A DNA stretch of 64,000 bases from Propionibacterium acidifaciens DSM 21887 (GCF_000426605.1 NZ_AUFR01000001.1:124001-188000), one strand, 5' to 3'; counted from the first letter of the stretch, positions 17,094 through 27,514 are shown. The notes: generated by a model not told the origin, from the letters alone. Made by a program: numbers and translations.

Positions 17094-18497
17094 GTGACCC
17101 ACATGCATGTCGCCGGCGCGATCCACGCCGATGTCGCCGCCCCGAGCCCCCAGTGGCTCACCGAGCCCGATGACCTCAACGCCCTCGACCCGGCGCTGTG
17201 GAGTCGCACAGTCGCGCGCACCGGCGAGGGCAGCCTGGAGGTGGGCGGGGTCGACGTGCGGACCGCCGTCGAGCGCGAGGGCTCGCCGGTCTACCTCTTC
17301 GACGAGGACGACTTCCGGGCCCGCGCCCGGGAGTTCGCCCGCGCCTTCACCGGCTGGGACGTCTACTACGCCGGCAAGGCGATGCTCACGCGCACGGTCG
17401 CCCGCATCATCTCGGAGGAGGGCCTCGACCTCGACGTCTGCTCGGGGGGCGAGCTCACCGTGGCGCTCGCCGGGGGCATGGACCCGGCCCGCATCGGCAT
17501 GCACGGCAACAACAAGACCCCGGAGGAGCTCGAACTGGCGCTGTGCTCGGGCGTGGGCCGCATCATCGTCGACTCCCTCGACGAGATCGGTCGCATCGAG
17601 GAGCTGTGCCGCGAGGGCGGCTGGCGGGCGAAGGTCATGGTGCGCGTGACCCCCGGCGTCGAGGCGCACACCCACGAGTACATCGCCACCGCCCACGAGG
17701 ACCAGAAGTTCGGTTTCTCGATCGCCAACGGCCAGGCCATGGTCGCCATGGTCCGCTGCCACTACAGCCCCTGCATCGAGCTGCTCGGCGTGCACAGCCA
17801 CATCGGCTCCCAGATCTTCGACACCGGCGGCTTCGAGATCGCCGCCCGGCGCACCATCAAGCTCATGGGTCAGTTCGCGGACGCCACCGGCGTCCACCTG
17901 CCGCAGCTCGACCTGGGCGGGGGCTTCGGGATCGCCTACACGAGCGCCGACTCGCCGGCCACCCCCGAGCACCTCGCGGCCGGCCTGCGCGAGATCGTCG
18001 AGCACGAGGCGAACGTCTACAGCATGGCGGTGCCCCGCATGTCCGTCGAGCCCGGCCGGGCGATCGCCGGGCCGAGCACCATGGCCGTCTACACGGTCGG
18101 CACGGTGAAGGTCGTCGACCTGGACGGCGGCGCCCAGCGCGTCTACGTGAGCGTCGACGGCGGCATGAGCGACAACATCCGCCCGGCCCTCTACGCGGCC
18201 GAGTACTCGGGCGTGCTGGCCAACCGCGCCTCGGACGAGAGCGGCGTGCTGTGCCGCGTCGTCGGCAAGCACTGCGAGGGCGGCGACATCCTCGTCCGCG
18301 ACGTCTTCCTGCCCGGCGACATCGTCCCGGGGGACCTCATCGCGGTGCCGGGGATGGGCGCCTACAGCCGCGAGATGGCCAGCAACTACAACCACGCGCT
18401 GCGCCCGCCGGTGGTGCGCGTGAGCCGCGGCGCACTGCATCCGATGATCCGTCGTGAGACCATGGATGATCTGATGAGCCTGGACGTCGGCGACTGA
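17094..18497 (+). CDS. lysA: Diaminopimelate decarboxylase (LysA)
   Basis: PLP enzyme converting meso-diaminopimelate to lysine. From the GTG at 17094 the protein has 467 residues, typical for LysA. The PLP lysine is in YYAGKAML near residue 94; CSGGELT, HSHIGSQ, DLGGGFGIAY, EPGRAI and the late GAYSREMASNYN motif are all present. Start choice: an AAGATT box ends 7 nt before GTG 17094, and ATG 17103 is the alternative; neither has a clear Shine-Dalgarno. Only 9 bp separate its stop from hom, so lysA-hom is one transcript. Confidence 0.94.
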   Translation: MTHMHVAGAIHADVAAPSPQWLTEPDDLNALDPALWSRTVARTGEGSLEVGGVDVRTAVEREGSPVYLFDEDDFRARAREFARAFTGWDVYYAGKAMLTRTVARIISEEGLDLDVCSGGELTVALAGGMDPARIGMHGNNKTPEELELALCSGVGRIIVDSLDEIGRIEELCREGGWRAKVMVRVTPGVEAHTHEYIATAHEDQKFGFSIANGQAMVAMVRCHYSPCIELLGVHSHIGSQIFDTGGFEIAARRTIKLMGQFADATGVHLPQLDLGGGFGIAYTSADSPATPEHLAAGLREIVEHEANVYSMAVPRMSVEPGRAIAGPSTMAVYTVGTVKVVDLDGGAQRVYVSVDGGMSDNIRPALYAAEYSGVLANRASDESGVLCRVVGKHCEGGDILVRDVFLPGDIVPGDLIAVPGMGAYSREMASNYNHALRPPVVRVSRGALHPMIRRETMDDLMSLDVGD

Positions 18498-18506
18498 GAG
18501 GGCGAG

Positions 18507-19835
18507 ATGGTCAACGAGACGAACGAGGTGGACGCGCCGCGCGTGCTGCGGGTGGCGCTGCTCGGCTGCGGCACGGTGGGGGCGCAGGTGGCCCGCACCA
18601 TGCTGACCCAGCGCGAGGACCTGGCCGCCAAGAGCGGCTGCGAGCTCGACCTTGTGGGCGTGGCGGTGCATGACGCCGGCCGGCCGCGCCCGGGCATCCC
18701 CGACGAGCTGCTCACCGACGACCCCGAGGCGCTCGTCGCCGACGGCGGCGCCGACATCGTCATCGAGCTCATCGGAGGCATCGACCCGCCGCGCCGGCTC
18801 GTCCTGTCGGCCATCGACCGCGGCGCCTCCGTCGTCACCGCCAACAAGGCGCTGCTGGCCAAGCACGGCGAGGAGATCTACGCCGCGGCCGAGCGCGAGG
18901 GCGTCGACATCTACTACGAGGCCGCCGTCGCTGGCGCCATCCCGATCGTGCGCCCCCTGCGCGAGTCGCTCGTCGGCGACCAGATCCTCACCATCATGGG
19001 CATCGTCAACGGCACGACCAACTACATCCTCGACAAGATGACCACCGAGCACCAGGACTTCGCGACGGCCCTGGCCACGGCGCAGCGGCTCGGCTTCGCC
19101 GAGGCCGACCCGACGGCCGACATCGAGGGCTTCGACGCCGCCTCCAAGGCCGCCATCCTGGCCTCGCTGGCGTACCACTCGACGGTGCGCATCGACGACG
19201 TCTACCGCGAGGGCATCACCGGTGTCACGAGCGAGGACATCGAAGCCGCCGAGTCGATGGGCTGCGTCATCAGGCTGCTGGCCATCGCCAGGCTCGACGA
19301 GGCCGGCCGCATCGAGGTGCGCGTCCACCCGGCCACCGTCGCCCGCGAGCACCCGCTCGCGATGGTCCAGGGCGCCAACAACGCCATCTTCGTCGAGGCG
19401 GCGAACGCCGGCCGGCTCATGTTCATGGGCCCCGGCGCCGGCGGCTCGCCGACGGCCAGTGCCGTCACCGGCGATCTGGTGACCGTCGCCCGCAACCGGC
19501 TGCGCGGCGTCGAGAACCCGGCCCACTCGGTCTACCAAGGCCTGCCCGTGGCGCCGATGAGCGAGACCCGCACCCGCTACCACCTGAGGTTCCAGGTCGT
19601 CGACCAGCCCGGCGTGCTCGCCGCGGCCGCCGGGCTGCTGGCCGGCAACCGCGTGTCGATCCACTCGGTGCACCAGCACGCCCCCCGCGCCGACGACCGG
19701 CCCACCGGCACCGCCGTCCTGTCGATGGTCACCCACCTGGCCCGGGAGGCCGACGTCATGGCCTGCATCGCCGAGCTCGAGAGGACCGGCTACGTCCACG
19801 GTCAGGTGCGCTTCATGCGCGCCGAGGGCCTCTGA
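18507..19835 (+). CDS. hom: Homoserine dehydrogenase
   Basis: Reduces aspartate semialdehyde to homoserine. The 442 residues contain the NAD(P) fingerprint LLGCGTVGAQ (about 19-28), VTANKALLAKHG, the signature EAAVAGAIPIV with VNGTTNYILDKM, and a C-terminal ACT domain (about 350-442) for threonine feedback. It starts 9 bp after lysA and its stop is 33 bp before thrH. In mycobacteria the next genes are thrC and thrB, which are absent here. Confidence 0.95.
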   Translation: MVNETNEVDAPRVLRVALLGCGTVGAQVARTMLTQREDLAAKSGCELDLVGVAVHDAGRPRPGIPDELLTDDPEALVADGGADIVIELIGGIDPPRRLVLSAIDRGASVVTANKALLAKHGEEIYAAAEREGVDIYYEAAVAGAIPIVRPLRESLVGDQILTIMGIVNGTTNYILDKMTTEHQDFATALATAQRLGFAEADPTADIEGFDAASKAAILASLAYHSTVRIDDVYREGITGVTSEDIEAAESMGCVIRLLAIARLDEAGRIEVRVHPATVAREHPLAMVQGANNAIFVEAANAGRLMFMGPGAGGSPTASAVTGDLVTVARNRLRGVENPAHSVYQGLPVAPMSETRTRYHLRFQVVDQPGVLAAAAGLLAGNRVSIHSVHQHAPRADDRPTGTAVLSMVTHLAREADVMACIAELERTGYVHGQVRFMRAEGL

Positions 19836-19868
19836 GCCGCCGTCCGCCACGAGGAGGGAGCACGCATC

Positions 19869-20483
19869 GTGCACGTCGCATGCCTGGACATGGAGGGCGT
19901 CCTCGTCCCCGAGATCTGGATCAACGTCGCCGAGGCCACCGGCATCGACGAGCTGCGCCTCACCACGCGCGACATCAGCGACTACGACGAGCTGATGGGG
20001 CACCGCCAGCGGGTCATGGCCGAGCGCGGTCTGCGGCTGAGCACCATCAAGGAGGTCATCGCCGACATGGGCCCCATGCCCGGCGCCGTCGACTTCCTCG
20101 ACTGGCTGCGCGGGCGCTGGCAGCTCGTCATCCTCTCGGACACCTTCTACGACTTCGCCGATCCGCTCATGGCGCAGATGGGCCGTCCGACGATCTTCTG
20201 CCACGACCTGGTCGTCGAGGGCGACCGGATCGTCGGCTACCGGCTGCGCCTGGACGACCAGAAGCGCGAGGCCGTCCGGGCGTTCCGGCGCCTCAACTTC
20301 ACGACGCTGGCCGCCGGAGACTCCTACAACGACACCCGCATGCTCCTCGAGGCCGACTACGGCGCGCTGTTCCGCCCGCCCGCCAACGTCGTCGCCGAGT
20401 TCCCGCAGCTGCCGGTCGCCGCCGACTACGACGCGCTGGCCCGGCTCTTCGAGCAGGCCGGGGCCCGCCTCGAGGGCCGCTGA
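19869..20483 (+). CDS. thrH: Phosphoserine phosphatase / phosphoserine:homoserine phosphotransferase (ThrH)
   Basis: HAD-superfamily protein of 204 residues that matches Pseudomonas ThrH almost segment by segment: CLDMEGVLVPEIWI (nucleophile Asp7 with Glu9), TTRDISDYDELM, the LSDTFY motif II near residue 95, and AAGDSYNDT motif IV near 152. ThrH dephosphorylates phosphoserine and can transfer that phosphate to homoserine, bypassing ThrB. The gene begins with GTG and GAGGAGGGAG precedes it. Being cotranscribed with hom supports a homoserine-linked role; a simple SerB function is the alternative. Confidence 0.9.
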   Translation: MHVACLDMEGVLVPEIWINVAEATGIDELRLTTRDISDYDELMGHRQRVMAERGLRLSTIKEVIADMGPMPGAVDFLDWLRGRWQLVILSDTFYDFADPLMAQMGRPTIFCHDLVVEGDRIVGYRLRLDDQKREAVRAFRRLNFTTLAAGDSYNDTRMLLEADYGALFRPPANVVAEFPQLPVAADYDALARLFEQAGARLEGR

Positions 20484-20866
20484 GGCCGCTCCGCGACGCG
20501 CGGGGCGCGCCCCGGTCGCCGCGGCTCCGATCCGCTGGTACAGTCGTCCGTGACGAGGCGCTCAGGGTCCTCGTCCTCGCAAGGCCCCGGCATTGAGCCG
20601 AACGGGCCGGTCCTCGAATCCTCATTCGCTGTGGGCCTCCTCCCTGCGCGTCGGACGCGCAGTGTGTGCGCCGCGATCCGGAACTCGCCGAACCGACTCC
20701 TCGATGTCACGACGCGCCGCACGGGTGCCCCGGTCCGCAGGGACGAGCGGGGCCCGTGACGCGTCCAGGGGCACGCACACGTTCGCCGCGCTCGGACGAC
20801 CGACGCGGCGCCGCCCGACTCGACGACGTACCGCCGCAGCCGCGTGCGGTTGTTGAAAGGAAACCA
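20484..20866 (+). other. Long leader of rho with a candidate promoter
   Basis: A 383-bp region between thrH and rho without a convincing gene. A TACAGT -10-like box lies at 20539-20544; the -35 is not clear. If used, the rho mRNA would have a leader of over 300 nt. Long leaders are common for rho, where Rho controls its own transcription by early termination, but I do not see a specific structure proving this here. GAAAGGA just before GTG 20867 is the ribosome-binding site. Confidence 0.5.
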
Positions 20867-22726
20867 GTGACCGAATCCCAGGCCACCCTCGCCATCGCCG
20901 GCGAGGGCTCCACCACCGCCGCACTGAGCGCCATGAGGCTGCCCGAACTGAAGGCGGTCGCCGCGAAACTCGGCATCAAGGGCGCCGGGAGCATGCGCAA
21001 GAGCGCTCTGGTCGAGGCGATCAACGCCCAGCGCCCCGGCGCCGGCGCCGAACGGGGCGCCGACACCGGCGCCGAGAGGGGCGACGCGGGCTCCGCAGCC
21101 GAGGGGCACGGCGCCGAGGGGCGCACCGGGCAGCAGGCCCCGCGCCGGCGCCGCGGCGGCGAGGGCCAGCGCCCGGACCGCGGCGGCGGGGCCGCCGGCG
21201 GGACCGGGGCCGAGCGGCACGCCGACAAGGACGCCGACGAGGCCCCCCTGTCGACGGCCGACGCCGTGGCCGCCCGCCTCGAGGCGGCCGAGCAGCGCTC
21301 CGGCCGTCACCAGCGCCCCGCCCGCGAACGTGCCGCCGAGGGCCGCGACGGGTCGTCCGACAGGGGCGCCGAGTCCGACACCGCCGGCGAGGTCGGGGCC
21401 CGCCTCGACCGGCTCTCCGGCCGGGGCGGCGAGTCGGACGCCGGCAGGTCCGCCGGCGGCGAGCAGCGCCGCAACCGCCGCGACGACGAGGAGTCCGGCG
21501 GCTCGCGCCGCTCGCGCCGACGCCGCAACCGCGATCGCTCCAACCGTCGTCGCGGCGGCATGAACGAGCTCGAGGACCCGGTGGTGCGCGAGGACGACGT
21601 CCTGCTCGACGTCGCGGGCATCCTCGACGTCCTCGACAACTACGCCTTCGTCCGCACCAGCGGCTACCTGCCCGGCCCCAACGACGCCTACGTCTCGCTG
21701 TCGATGGTCCGCAGGAACGGCCTGCGCAAGGGCGACGTCATCACCGGCGCCATCCGTCAGCCCCGCGAGGGCGAGCGCCGCGAGAAGTACAACCCCCTCG
21801 TGCGCCTCGACACCGTCAACGGCGCCGCCCCCGAGGCCATGCGCCAGCGCCCCGAGTTCGCCAAGCTCACGCCGCTGTACCCGCAGGAGCGCCTGCGCAT
21901 GGAGACGACGCCGGGCAACATGACCGGGCGCATCATCGACCTCATGTCGCCGATCGGCAAGGGCCAGCGCGGCCTCATCGTCTCCCCGCCGAAGGCCGGC
22001 AAGACGATGGTCATGCAGAACATCGCCAACGCCATCACCCTCAACAACCCCGAGGTGCACCTCATGGTCGTCCTCGTGGACGAGCGCCCCGAGGAGGTCA
22101 CCGACTTCCAGCGCACGACCACGGCCGAGGTCATCGCCTCGACCTTCGACCGCCCGGCCGAGGACCACACGACGATCGCCGAGCTGGCCATCGAGCGCGC
22201 CAAGCGCCTGGTCGAGCTGGGACGCGACGTCGTGGTCCTCCTCGACGGCATCACCCGCCTGGGGCGCGCCTACAACCTGGCCGCCCCGGCCTCGGGACGC
22301 ATCCTGTCCGGCGGCGTCGACTCGGCGGCCCTCTACCCGCCCAAGAAGTTCTTCGGGGCCGCCCGCAACATCGAGAACGGCGGCTCGTTGACGATCCTCG
22401 CCACCGCGCTCGTCGAGACCGGCTCCAAGATGGACGAGGTCATCTTCGAGGAGTTCAAGGGCACCGGCAACATGGAGCTGCGCCTCTCGCGCCAGCTCGC
22501 CGACAAGCGCATCTTCCCGGCCATCAACGTGGAGGCCTCCGGCACCCGCCGCGAGGAGCTGCTCATGAGCGCCCAGGAGCGCGACATCATCTGGAAGCTG
22601 CGCCGGGTGCTGTCCGGGCTGGACGAGCAGAAGGCCTCCGAGACGCTGCTCGGGCGGCTGCGCAAGACCCGCAACAACTCGGAGTTCCTCGTCGTCATCT
22701 CGCGGACGACGCCCGGGAACGACTGA
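20867..22726 (+). CDS. rho: Transcription termination factor Rho (with Arg/Gly-rich N-terminal insertion)
   Basis: Hexameric RNA helicase that ends transcription, 619 residues compared with 419 in E. coli. Domains: SAP-like N-terminal helix bundle (about 15-60), a low-complexity insertion rich in Gly, Ala, Arg and Asp (about 60-235, ending in a very basic RRRRNRDRSNRRR stretch), the RNA-binding OB fold (about 240-320), and the ATPase core with Walker A PPKAGKT near 375 and the Q-loop/R-loop region. Such insertions are known in actinobacterial Rho and add RNA binding. The GTG at 20867 follows a GAAAGGA site. Confidence 0.95.
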   Translation: MTESQATLAIAGEGSTTAALSAMRLPELKAVAAKLGIKGAGSMRKSALVEAINAQRPGAGAERGADTGAERGDAGSAAEGHGAEGRTGQQAPRRRRGGEGQRPDRGGGAAGGTGAERHADKDADEAPLSTADAVAARLEAAEQRSGRHQRPARERAAEGRDGSSDRGAESDTAGEVGARLDRLSGRGGESDAGRSAGGEQRRNRRDDEESGGSRRSRRRRNRDRSNRRRGGMNELEDPVVREDDVLLDVAGILDVLDNYAFVRTSGYLPGPNDAYVSLSMVRRNGLRKGDVITGAIRQPREGERREKYNPLVRLDTVNGAAPEAMRQRPEFAKLTPLYPQERLRMETTPGNMTGRIIDLMSPIGKGQRGLIVSPPKAGKTMVMQNIANAITLNNPEVHLMVVLVDERPEEVTDFQRTTTAEVIASTFDRPAEDHTTIAELAIERAKRLVELGRDVVVLLDGITRLGRAYNLAAPASGRILSGGVDSAALYPPKKFFGAARNIENGGSLTILATALVETGSKMDEVIFEEFKGTGNMELRLSRQLADKRIFPAINVEASGTRREELLMSAQERDIIWKLRRVLSGLDEQKASETLLGRLRKTRNNSEFLVVISRTTPGND

Positions 22727-22874
22727 GCCGGTCTCGCCGGCGGGGCGGGCCGCGGCGCGGCTGGAACGGCCCCGACCGATCGGCTACCATTGAGCGGCGC
22801 TCCGGTTCACGCCCGGCCCGGCACCTGGTGCGGGCCCCACGATGGCGACCCGGACGACGGAACAGGAGAGACTC

Positions 22875-23096
22875 ATGAAGAAGGCCACCCATCCCGAATA
22901 CCACGACATCAGGGTCGTGTGCACCTGCGGGAACCGGTTCACCACCCGCAGCACCCACCCGGGCGAGACCATGTCCGTCGACGTGTGCAGCAACTGCCAC
23001 CCCTTCTACACCGGCAAGCAGAAGATCCTCGACACCGGTGGCCGGGTGGCCCGCTTCGAGCGCCGCTACGGCAAGCGCAAGGCGGCGGCCAAGTAG
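22875..23096 (+). CDS. rpmE: 50S ribosomal protein L31 (bL31, zinc-binding C+ form)
   Basis: A 73-residue large-subunit protein. The zinc ribbon cysteines are present (VVCTCGNRF and [13 protein letters not shown]), so this is the C+ form rather than the zinc-independent paralogue. The ATG at 22875 has AGGAGAG upstream. A TACCAT box near 22783 may be its -10, giving a leader of about 85 nt. A 16-bp-stem terminator follows the stop, separating it from prfA. Confidence 0.95.
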   Translation: MKKATHPEYHDIRVVCTCGNRFTTRSTHPGETMSVDVCSNCHPFYTGKQKILDTGGRVARFERRYGKRKAAAK

Positions 23097-23103
23097 TTCT
23101 CAT

Positions 23104-23141
23104 CGGCAGGCGCCGGGGGTCCCGTCCCCCGGCGCCTGCCG
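23104..23141. terminator. Strong terminator after rpmE
   Basis: A perfect 16-bp stem (23104-23119 with 23126-23141) and a 6-nt loop begin 7 bp after the rpmE stop. It insulates rpmE from the prfA operon. Confidence 0.85.
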
Positions 23142-23217
23142 TCGTCTGCGGGCGCCCGTCGCCCGCCGTGCCGATCACCGGGCCGGAGCGCCGGGCCGGA
23201 AGGGGAGAGGGGTCCAC

Positions 23218-24290
<1,073 letters not shown>

Positions 24291-24294
<4 letters not shown>

Positions 24295-25184
24295 GCGCCC
24301 GCCGCCCCGCGGCGCTGCTCAGGGACGGCGTCGCCCGGCTCGCCGGGGCGGGCCTGCCGACGCCGCGGGCCGACGCCCGCCTGCTCCTGGCCCACGCCGC
24401 GCGGATGGATCCGTCCGGCCTGGCCACGACGCGCGAGCTCGACGAGCCCGTCGCCGCCCGCTACGAGCGGCTCCTCGTCCGGCGGGCCGCCGGCGAGCCC
24501 GTCCAGCACCTGACCGGCGTCGCCTGGTTCCGCACGATCCGGGTGCTCGTCGGCCCCGGCGTGTTCATCCCGCGCCCCGAGACCGAGACCGTCGTCCAGT
24601 TCGCGCTGCGCCGGCTCGTCGCCCTGCGCCCCGGCACCGGTCCGACGCCCCTCGTCGTCGACCTGTGCACCGGCTCGGGCGTCATCGCCGCGGCGATCGC
24701 CGAGGAGTGCCCCGGCGAGCCGCGCATCCACGCCGTCGAGAGCTCCGCGGAGGCCCTCGTGTGGGCCCGGCGGAACCTCGAGCCGCGCGGGGTCCGGGTC
24801 GTCCACGCCGACATGGCCGAGGCCCTCCACGAGCTCGACGGCCGCGTCGACCTCGTCGTCGCGAACCCGCCGTACCTGCCCGCCGCGGCCGCCGGGGCGC
24901 TGCCCGCCGACGTGCTCGACCACGACCCGCCCGAGGCCCTCTTCTCCGGTGAGGACGGCCTGGACGCCCTCCGCGTGCTCGTCGGCGCGGCCGCAAGGCT
25001 CCTGCGACCGGGCGGCTGGCTCGTCGCCGAGCACGACGAGACCCAGGACGGCTCGGCGCCCCGGCTGCTGGCCGGCTCCGGCGCCTTCGGCACGATCGAG
25101 GACCACCCCGACCTGACCGGCCGCCCCCGTTTCGTCAGCGCGGTGCGTGCGTCCGGGGCCCGGCGGCCCGAGGTGGAAGAATGA
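24291..25184 (+). CDS. prmC: Release factor glutamine methyltransferase PrmC (HemK)
   Basis: SAM-dependent N5-glutamine methyltransferase acting on the GGQ motif of release factors, 297 residues. It has the N-terminal helical domain with PTPRADARLLLAHA-type sequence, the LVVDLCTGSGVIA SAM motif (about residue 120), and the NPPY catalytic motif near 193. It starts with GTG overlapping prfA and ends overlapping tsaC by 4 bp. Confidence 0.95.
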
Positions 25185-25939
25185 GCGCCGTGAACGAGTC
25201 CGAGCCGAACGGGCCGGGCCGCTGTCTCGACCTGCGCACCGAGCACGACGAGGCGATGGCCGCGGCCGGCCGGGCCGTGCGCGAGGGGCGCCCGATCGTC
25301 CTGCCCACCGACACCGTCTACGGCGTCGGCGTCGACCCGTTCTCGCCCGAGGCCGTCCAGGGCCTCCTCGACGCCAAGCGCCGCGGGCGCGACATGCCCC
25401 CGCCGGTGCTCATCGCCGAACCCGGCATGCTCCCCGCGCTCGCCTCGGCCGTCCCGCCCGGCGCCCGGCGCATGATCGCCCGCTTCTGGCCCGGCGCCCT
25501 CACCCTCATCCTGCGGGCCCCGACGAGCCTGCGGATGGACCTGGGGGAGAGCGGGGGCACGATCGCCGTGCGCGTCCCGGACCACGACGACGCCCGGGAG
25601 CTGCTGCGCCGCACCGGCCCGCTGGCCGTCTCGAGCGCCAACGTCTCGGGCCGACCGCCCGCCACCGACGTGGCCGCCGCCCGCTCCATGCTCGGCGACA
25701 GCGTCGCCGTCTACCTCGACGGCGGCCCGACCCCCGGCCCGACGGCCTCGACCATCGTCGACTTCACTAGGGGCTACGGCGGCCGCATGCTGCGCGCCGG
25801 CGTCATCGGCTTCGAGGCCCTGCGCGAGTGCAGCCCGGGCCTCGAGGACCTCCCCCGCGCCGACGGGGGGCCGGACGCCGAACCGGTCCGGTCGTCCCGC
25901 CCGGCCGACGCCGGCCGGGACGACCGGACCGGGGGCTGA
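25181..25939 (+). CDS. L-threonylcarbamoyladenylate synthase (TsaC/Sua5 family)
   Basis: Makes threonylcarbamoyl-AMP for t6A37 in ANN-decoding tRNAs. The YrdC/Sua5 fold is shown by IVLPTDTVYGVG, the KRRGRDMPPPVLI segment, FWPGALTLIL, IAVRVPDH and VSSANVSGRPPATD. The 252 residues end in a charged tail rather than a full Sua5 C-terminal domain, so it is closer to the short TsaC type. The ATG overlaps the prmC stop. It precedes wecA by 7 bp, the conserved actinobacterial order. Confidence 0.92.
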   Translation: MSAVNESEPNGPGRCLDLRTEHDEAMAAAGRAVREGRPIVLPTDTVYGVGVDPFSPEAVQGLLDAKRRGRDMPPPVLIAEPGMLPALASAVPPGARRMIARFWPGALTLILRAPTSLRMDLGESGGTIAVRVPDHDDARELLRRTGPLAVSSANVSGRPPATDVAAARSMLGDSVAVYLDGGPTPGPTASTIVDFTRGYGGRMLRAGVIGFEALRECSPGLEDLPRADGGPDAEPVRSSRPADAGRDDRTGG

Positions 25940-25946
25940 GGCGGCC

Positions 25947-27065
25947 ATGCGCGAGTACCTCCTGGTCATGCTCATCGCGGCCCTCGGCACCTTCCTGCTC
26001 TGCGGACCGTGCCGGCGCGTCGCCGTGCGCACGGGCGCCCTCGCGCCGGTGCGCGAACGGGACGTGCACTCGCGCCCGACGCCCTACCTGGGCGGCGTGG
26101 CCATGCTCATCGGCGTCCTCGCGGCCTTCCTCCTGGCCATCCACCTGCCCTTCCTCGGCCGCCACGCCACACTCACCCACGACGCCCTGGGCATCTTCGT
26201 CGCGGCGGCGGTCATCTGCGTCATCGGCGCCATCGACGACGCGATCGACCTGCCGTGGATGGCGAAGATCGCGGGCCAGGTGCTCGCCGCCGGCGTCGTC
26301 GTCCTCAACGGGGTGCGCATGTACTGGGTGAGCCTGCCGCACCAGATCATCGCCCTCGACACGCCCACGTCGCTGCTCGTCACGGTGCTCTACATCTTCG
26401 TCTGCGTGAACGCCGTCAACCTCATCGACGGGCTCGACGGGCTGGCCTCCGGGGTCGTGGGCATCGGCGCGCTCGCGCTGCTCCTCTACACCTATCTGCT
26501 GGCCTACCAGCAGCAGTTCGCCGTCGCCACGACGGCCTCGCTCGTCAGCGCGACGATCGCGGGCATCTGCGCCGGCTTCCTGCCGCACAACTTCCACCGC
26601 GCGCGCATGTTCATGGGCGACTCCGGCTCGATGCTGCTGGGCCTGCTGCTGGCCTGCAGCACGATCTCGCTGACCGGCCAGATCGACTCGTCAGCCCTGA
26701 CGCCCAGCAGCGGCGACATCCTGCCCGCGCTGCTGCCGATCCTGCTGCCGATCGCCGTCATGGCGATCCCGCTGGCCGATCTGACGCTCGCCTACGTCCG
26801 CCGGACCTGGAACGGCAACTGGTGGTTCGTCGCCGACAAGAAGCACCTGCACCACCGGCTGCTCCAGCGCGGTCACTCGCAGGTCAAGGCCGTCCTCATC
26901 ATGTACATGTGGACCGCCCTGGTCGCCTTCGGCGTCATCGTCCTCGGTCTGGTCTGGAACGGCTGGCTCGTCGCCGCGCTCGTCGTGCTCGTCATCCTCG
27001 CCGTTCTCGTCACCGTCGGCCCGCTCAGCGCGCGCCATCGTCGTGCGGGGCGGGACGCCCGGTGA
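25947..27065 (+). CDS. wecA: Undecaprenyl-phosphate GlcNAc-1-phosphate transferase (WecA/Rfe type)
   Basis: Membrane enzyme of 372 residues that loads a HexNAc-1-phosphate on decaprenyl/undecaprenyl phosphate, starting linker-unit or cell-wall glycopolymer synthesis. About ten transmembrane helices are seen. Catalytic motifs are IDDAIDLP, NAVNLIDGLDGLASG and the cytosolic His-rich loop DKKHLHHRLLQRGHS. It is in the prfA-to-atpC block, and its stop overlaps the next gene as GTGA. Confidence 0.93.
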   Translation: MREYLLVMLIAALGTFLLCGPCRRVAVRTGALAPVRERDVHSRPTPYLGGVAMLIGVLAAFLLAIHLPFLGRHATLTHDALGIFVAAAVICVIGAIDDAIDLPWMAKIAGQVLAAGVVVLNGVRMYWVSLPHQIIALDTPTSLLVTVLYIFVCVNAVNLIDGLDGLASGVVGIGALALLLYTYLLAYQQQFAVATTASLVSATIAGICAGFLPHNFHRARMFMGDSGSMLLGLLLACSTISLTGQIDSSALTPSSGDILPALLPILLPIAVMAIPLADLTLAYVRRTWNGNWWFVADKKHLHHRLLQRGHSQVKAVLIMYMWTALVAFGVIVLGLVWNGWLVAALVVLVILAVLVTVGPLSARHRRAGRDAR

Positions 27066-27514
27066 CGAGGACGACCTCGCGGCGCTCCTGGCCCCGCACG
27101 ATGCTGAGCGGCGGGACGGCCGGGGCGCTGCTGTGCAGCGTCCCGACCGCCGTGGGCGGTCTCGTCGCCGCAGGCGCGGACGGCCTGCTGGGCTGGGCGC
27201 TGGCGCTCGTCGTCGTCGGCGGCTGTCTCGCGGTGGGCGTCGTCTGGAATGCGCGCGCGCTGCGCGCCCCGAGCGCGCGGGCCCTCGGCCCGGTCCTGGT
27301 CGGTTTCGTCGTCCGGGTGGCCCTGGTGCTCCTGGCCATGCGGGGGCTGACGGCGGCGGGCTGGCTCGCCGGGCGTGGCCGTGTGGACTGGTTCGCCTGG
27401 ACGACGGTAGCCTTGGTTTGCGGCTGGTCCGGTGGGATCATACGGGTTCTGCGTCGTACACGGAGCTACGTCTACGACTGCGATGGAGCGGAGGGGGACG
27501 CCGATGAGTGCTGA
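27062..27514 (+). CDS. Small membrane protein preceding the ATP synthase genes (AtpI-like position)
   Basis: Up to 150 residues from GTG 27062, or 137 from ATG 27101; both are in frame and I cannot decide between them. Three to four hydrophobic segments are visible (LLCSVPTAVGGLVAAGADGL, LALVVVGGCLAVGVVWNA, GPVLVGFVVRVALVLLAM and WFAWTTVALVCGWSGGI), then a short charged tail. It corresponds by position to the unnamed membrane gene between wecA/rfe and atpB in mycobacteria. Role is unknown; assembly of the Fo c-ring or Mg/Ca transport as for AtpI is inference. It overlaps atpZ by 11 bp. Confidence 0.75.
   Translation: MTRTTSRRSWPRTMLSGGTAGALLCSVPTAVGGLVAAGADGLLGWALALVVVGGCLAVGVVWNARALRAPSARALGPVLVGFVVRVALVLLAMRGLTAAGWLAGRGRVDWFAWTTVALVCGWSGGIIRVLRRTRSYVYDCDGAEGDADEC

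Noticed and set aside
17067-20204. A minus-strand open frame of over 1000 codons opposite lysA, hom and thrH
   Set aside because: It is antisense to three well-recognised enzymes and its translation is Gly/Ala/Asp/Val-rich with no domain; it reflects codon bias in high-GC DNA.
20666-20866. N-terminal extension of Rho by 67 codons
   Set aside because: The extension is Arg/Pro-rich and unlike Rho; GTG 20867 has a GAAAGGA site and begins the conserved N-terminus.
22763-22790. Possible SigR-type promoter for rpmE (GGAAC upstream)
   Set aside because: No GTT occurs 18 bp after GGAAC; a TACCAT box nearby fits a housekeeping promoter better.
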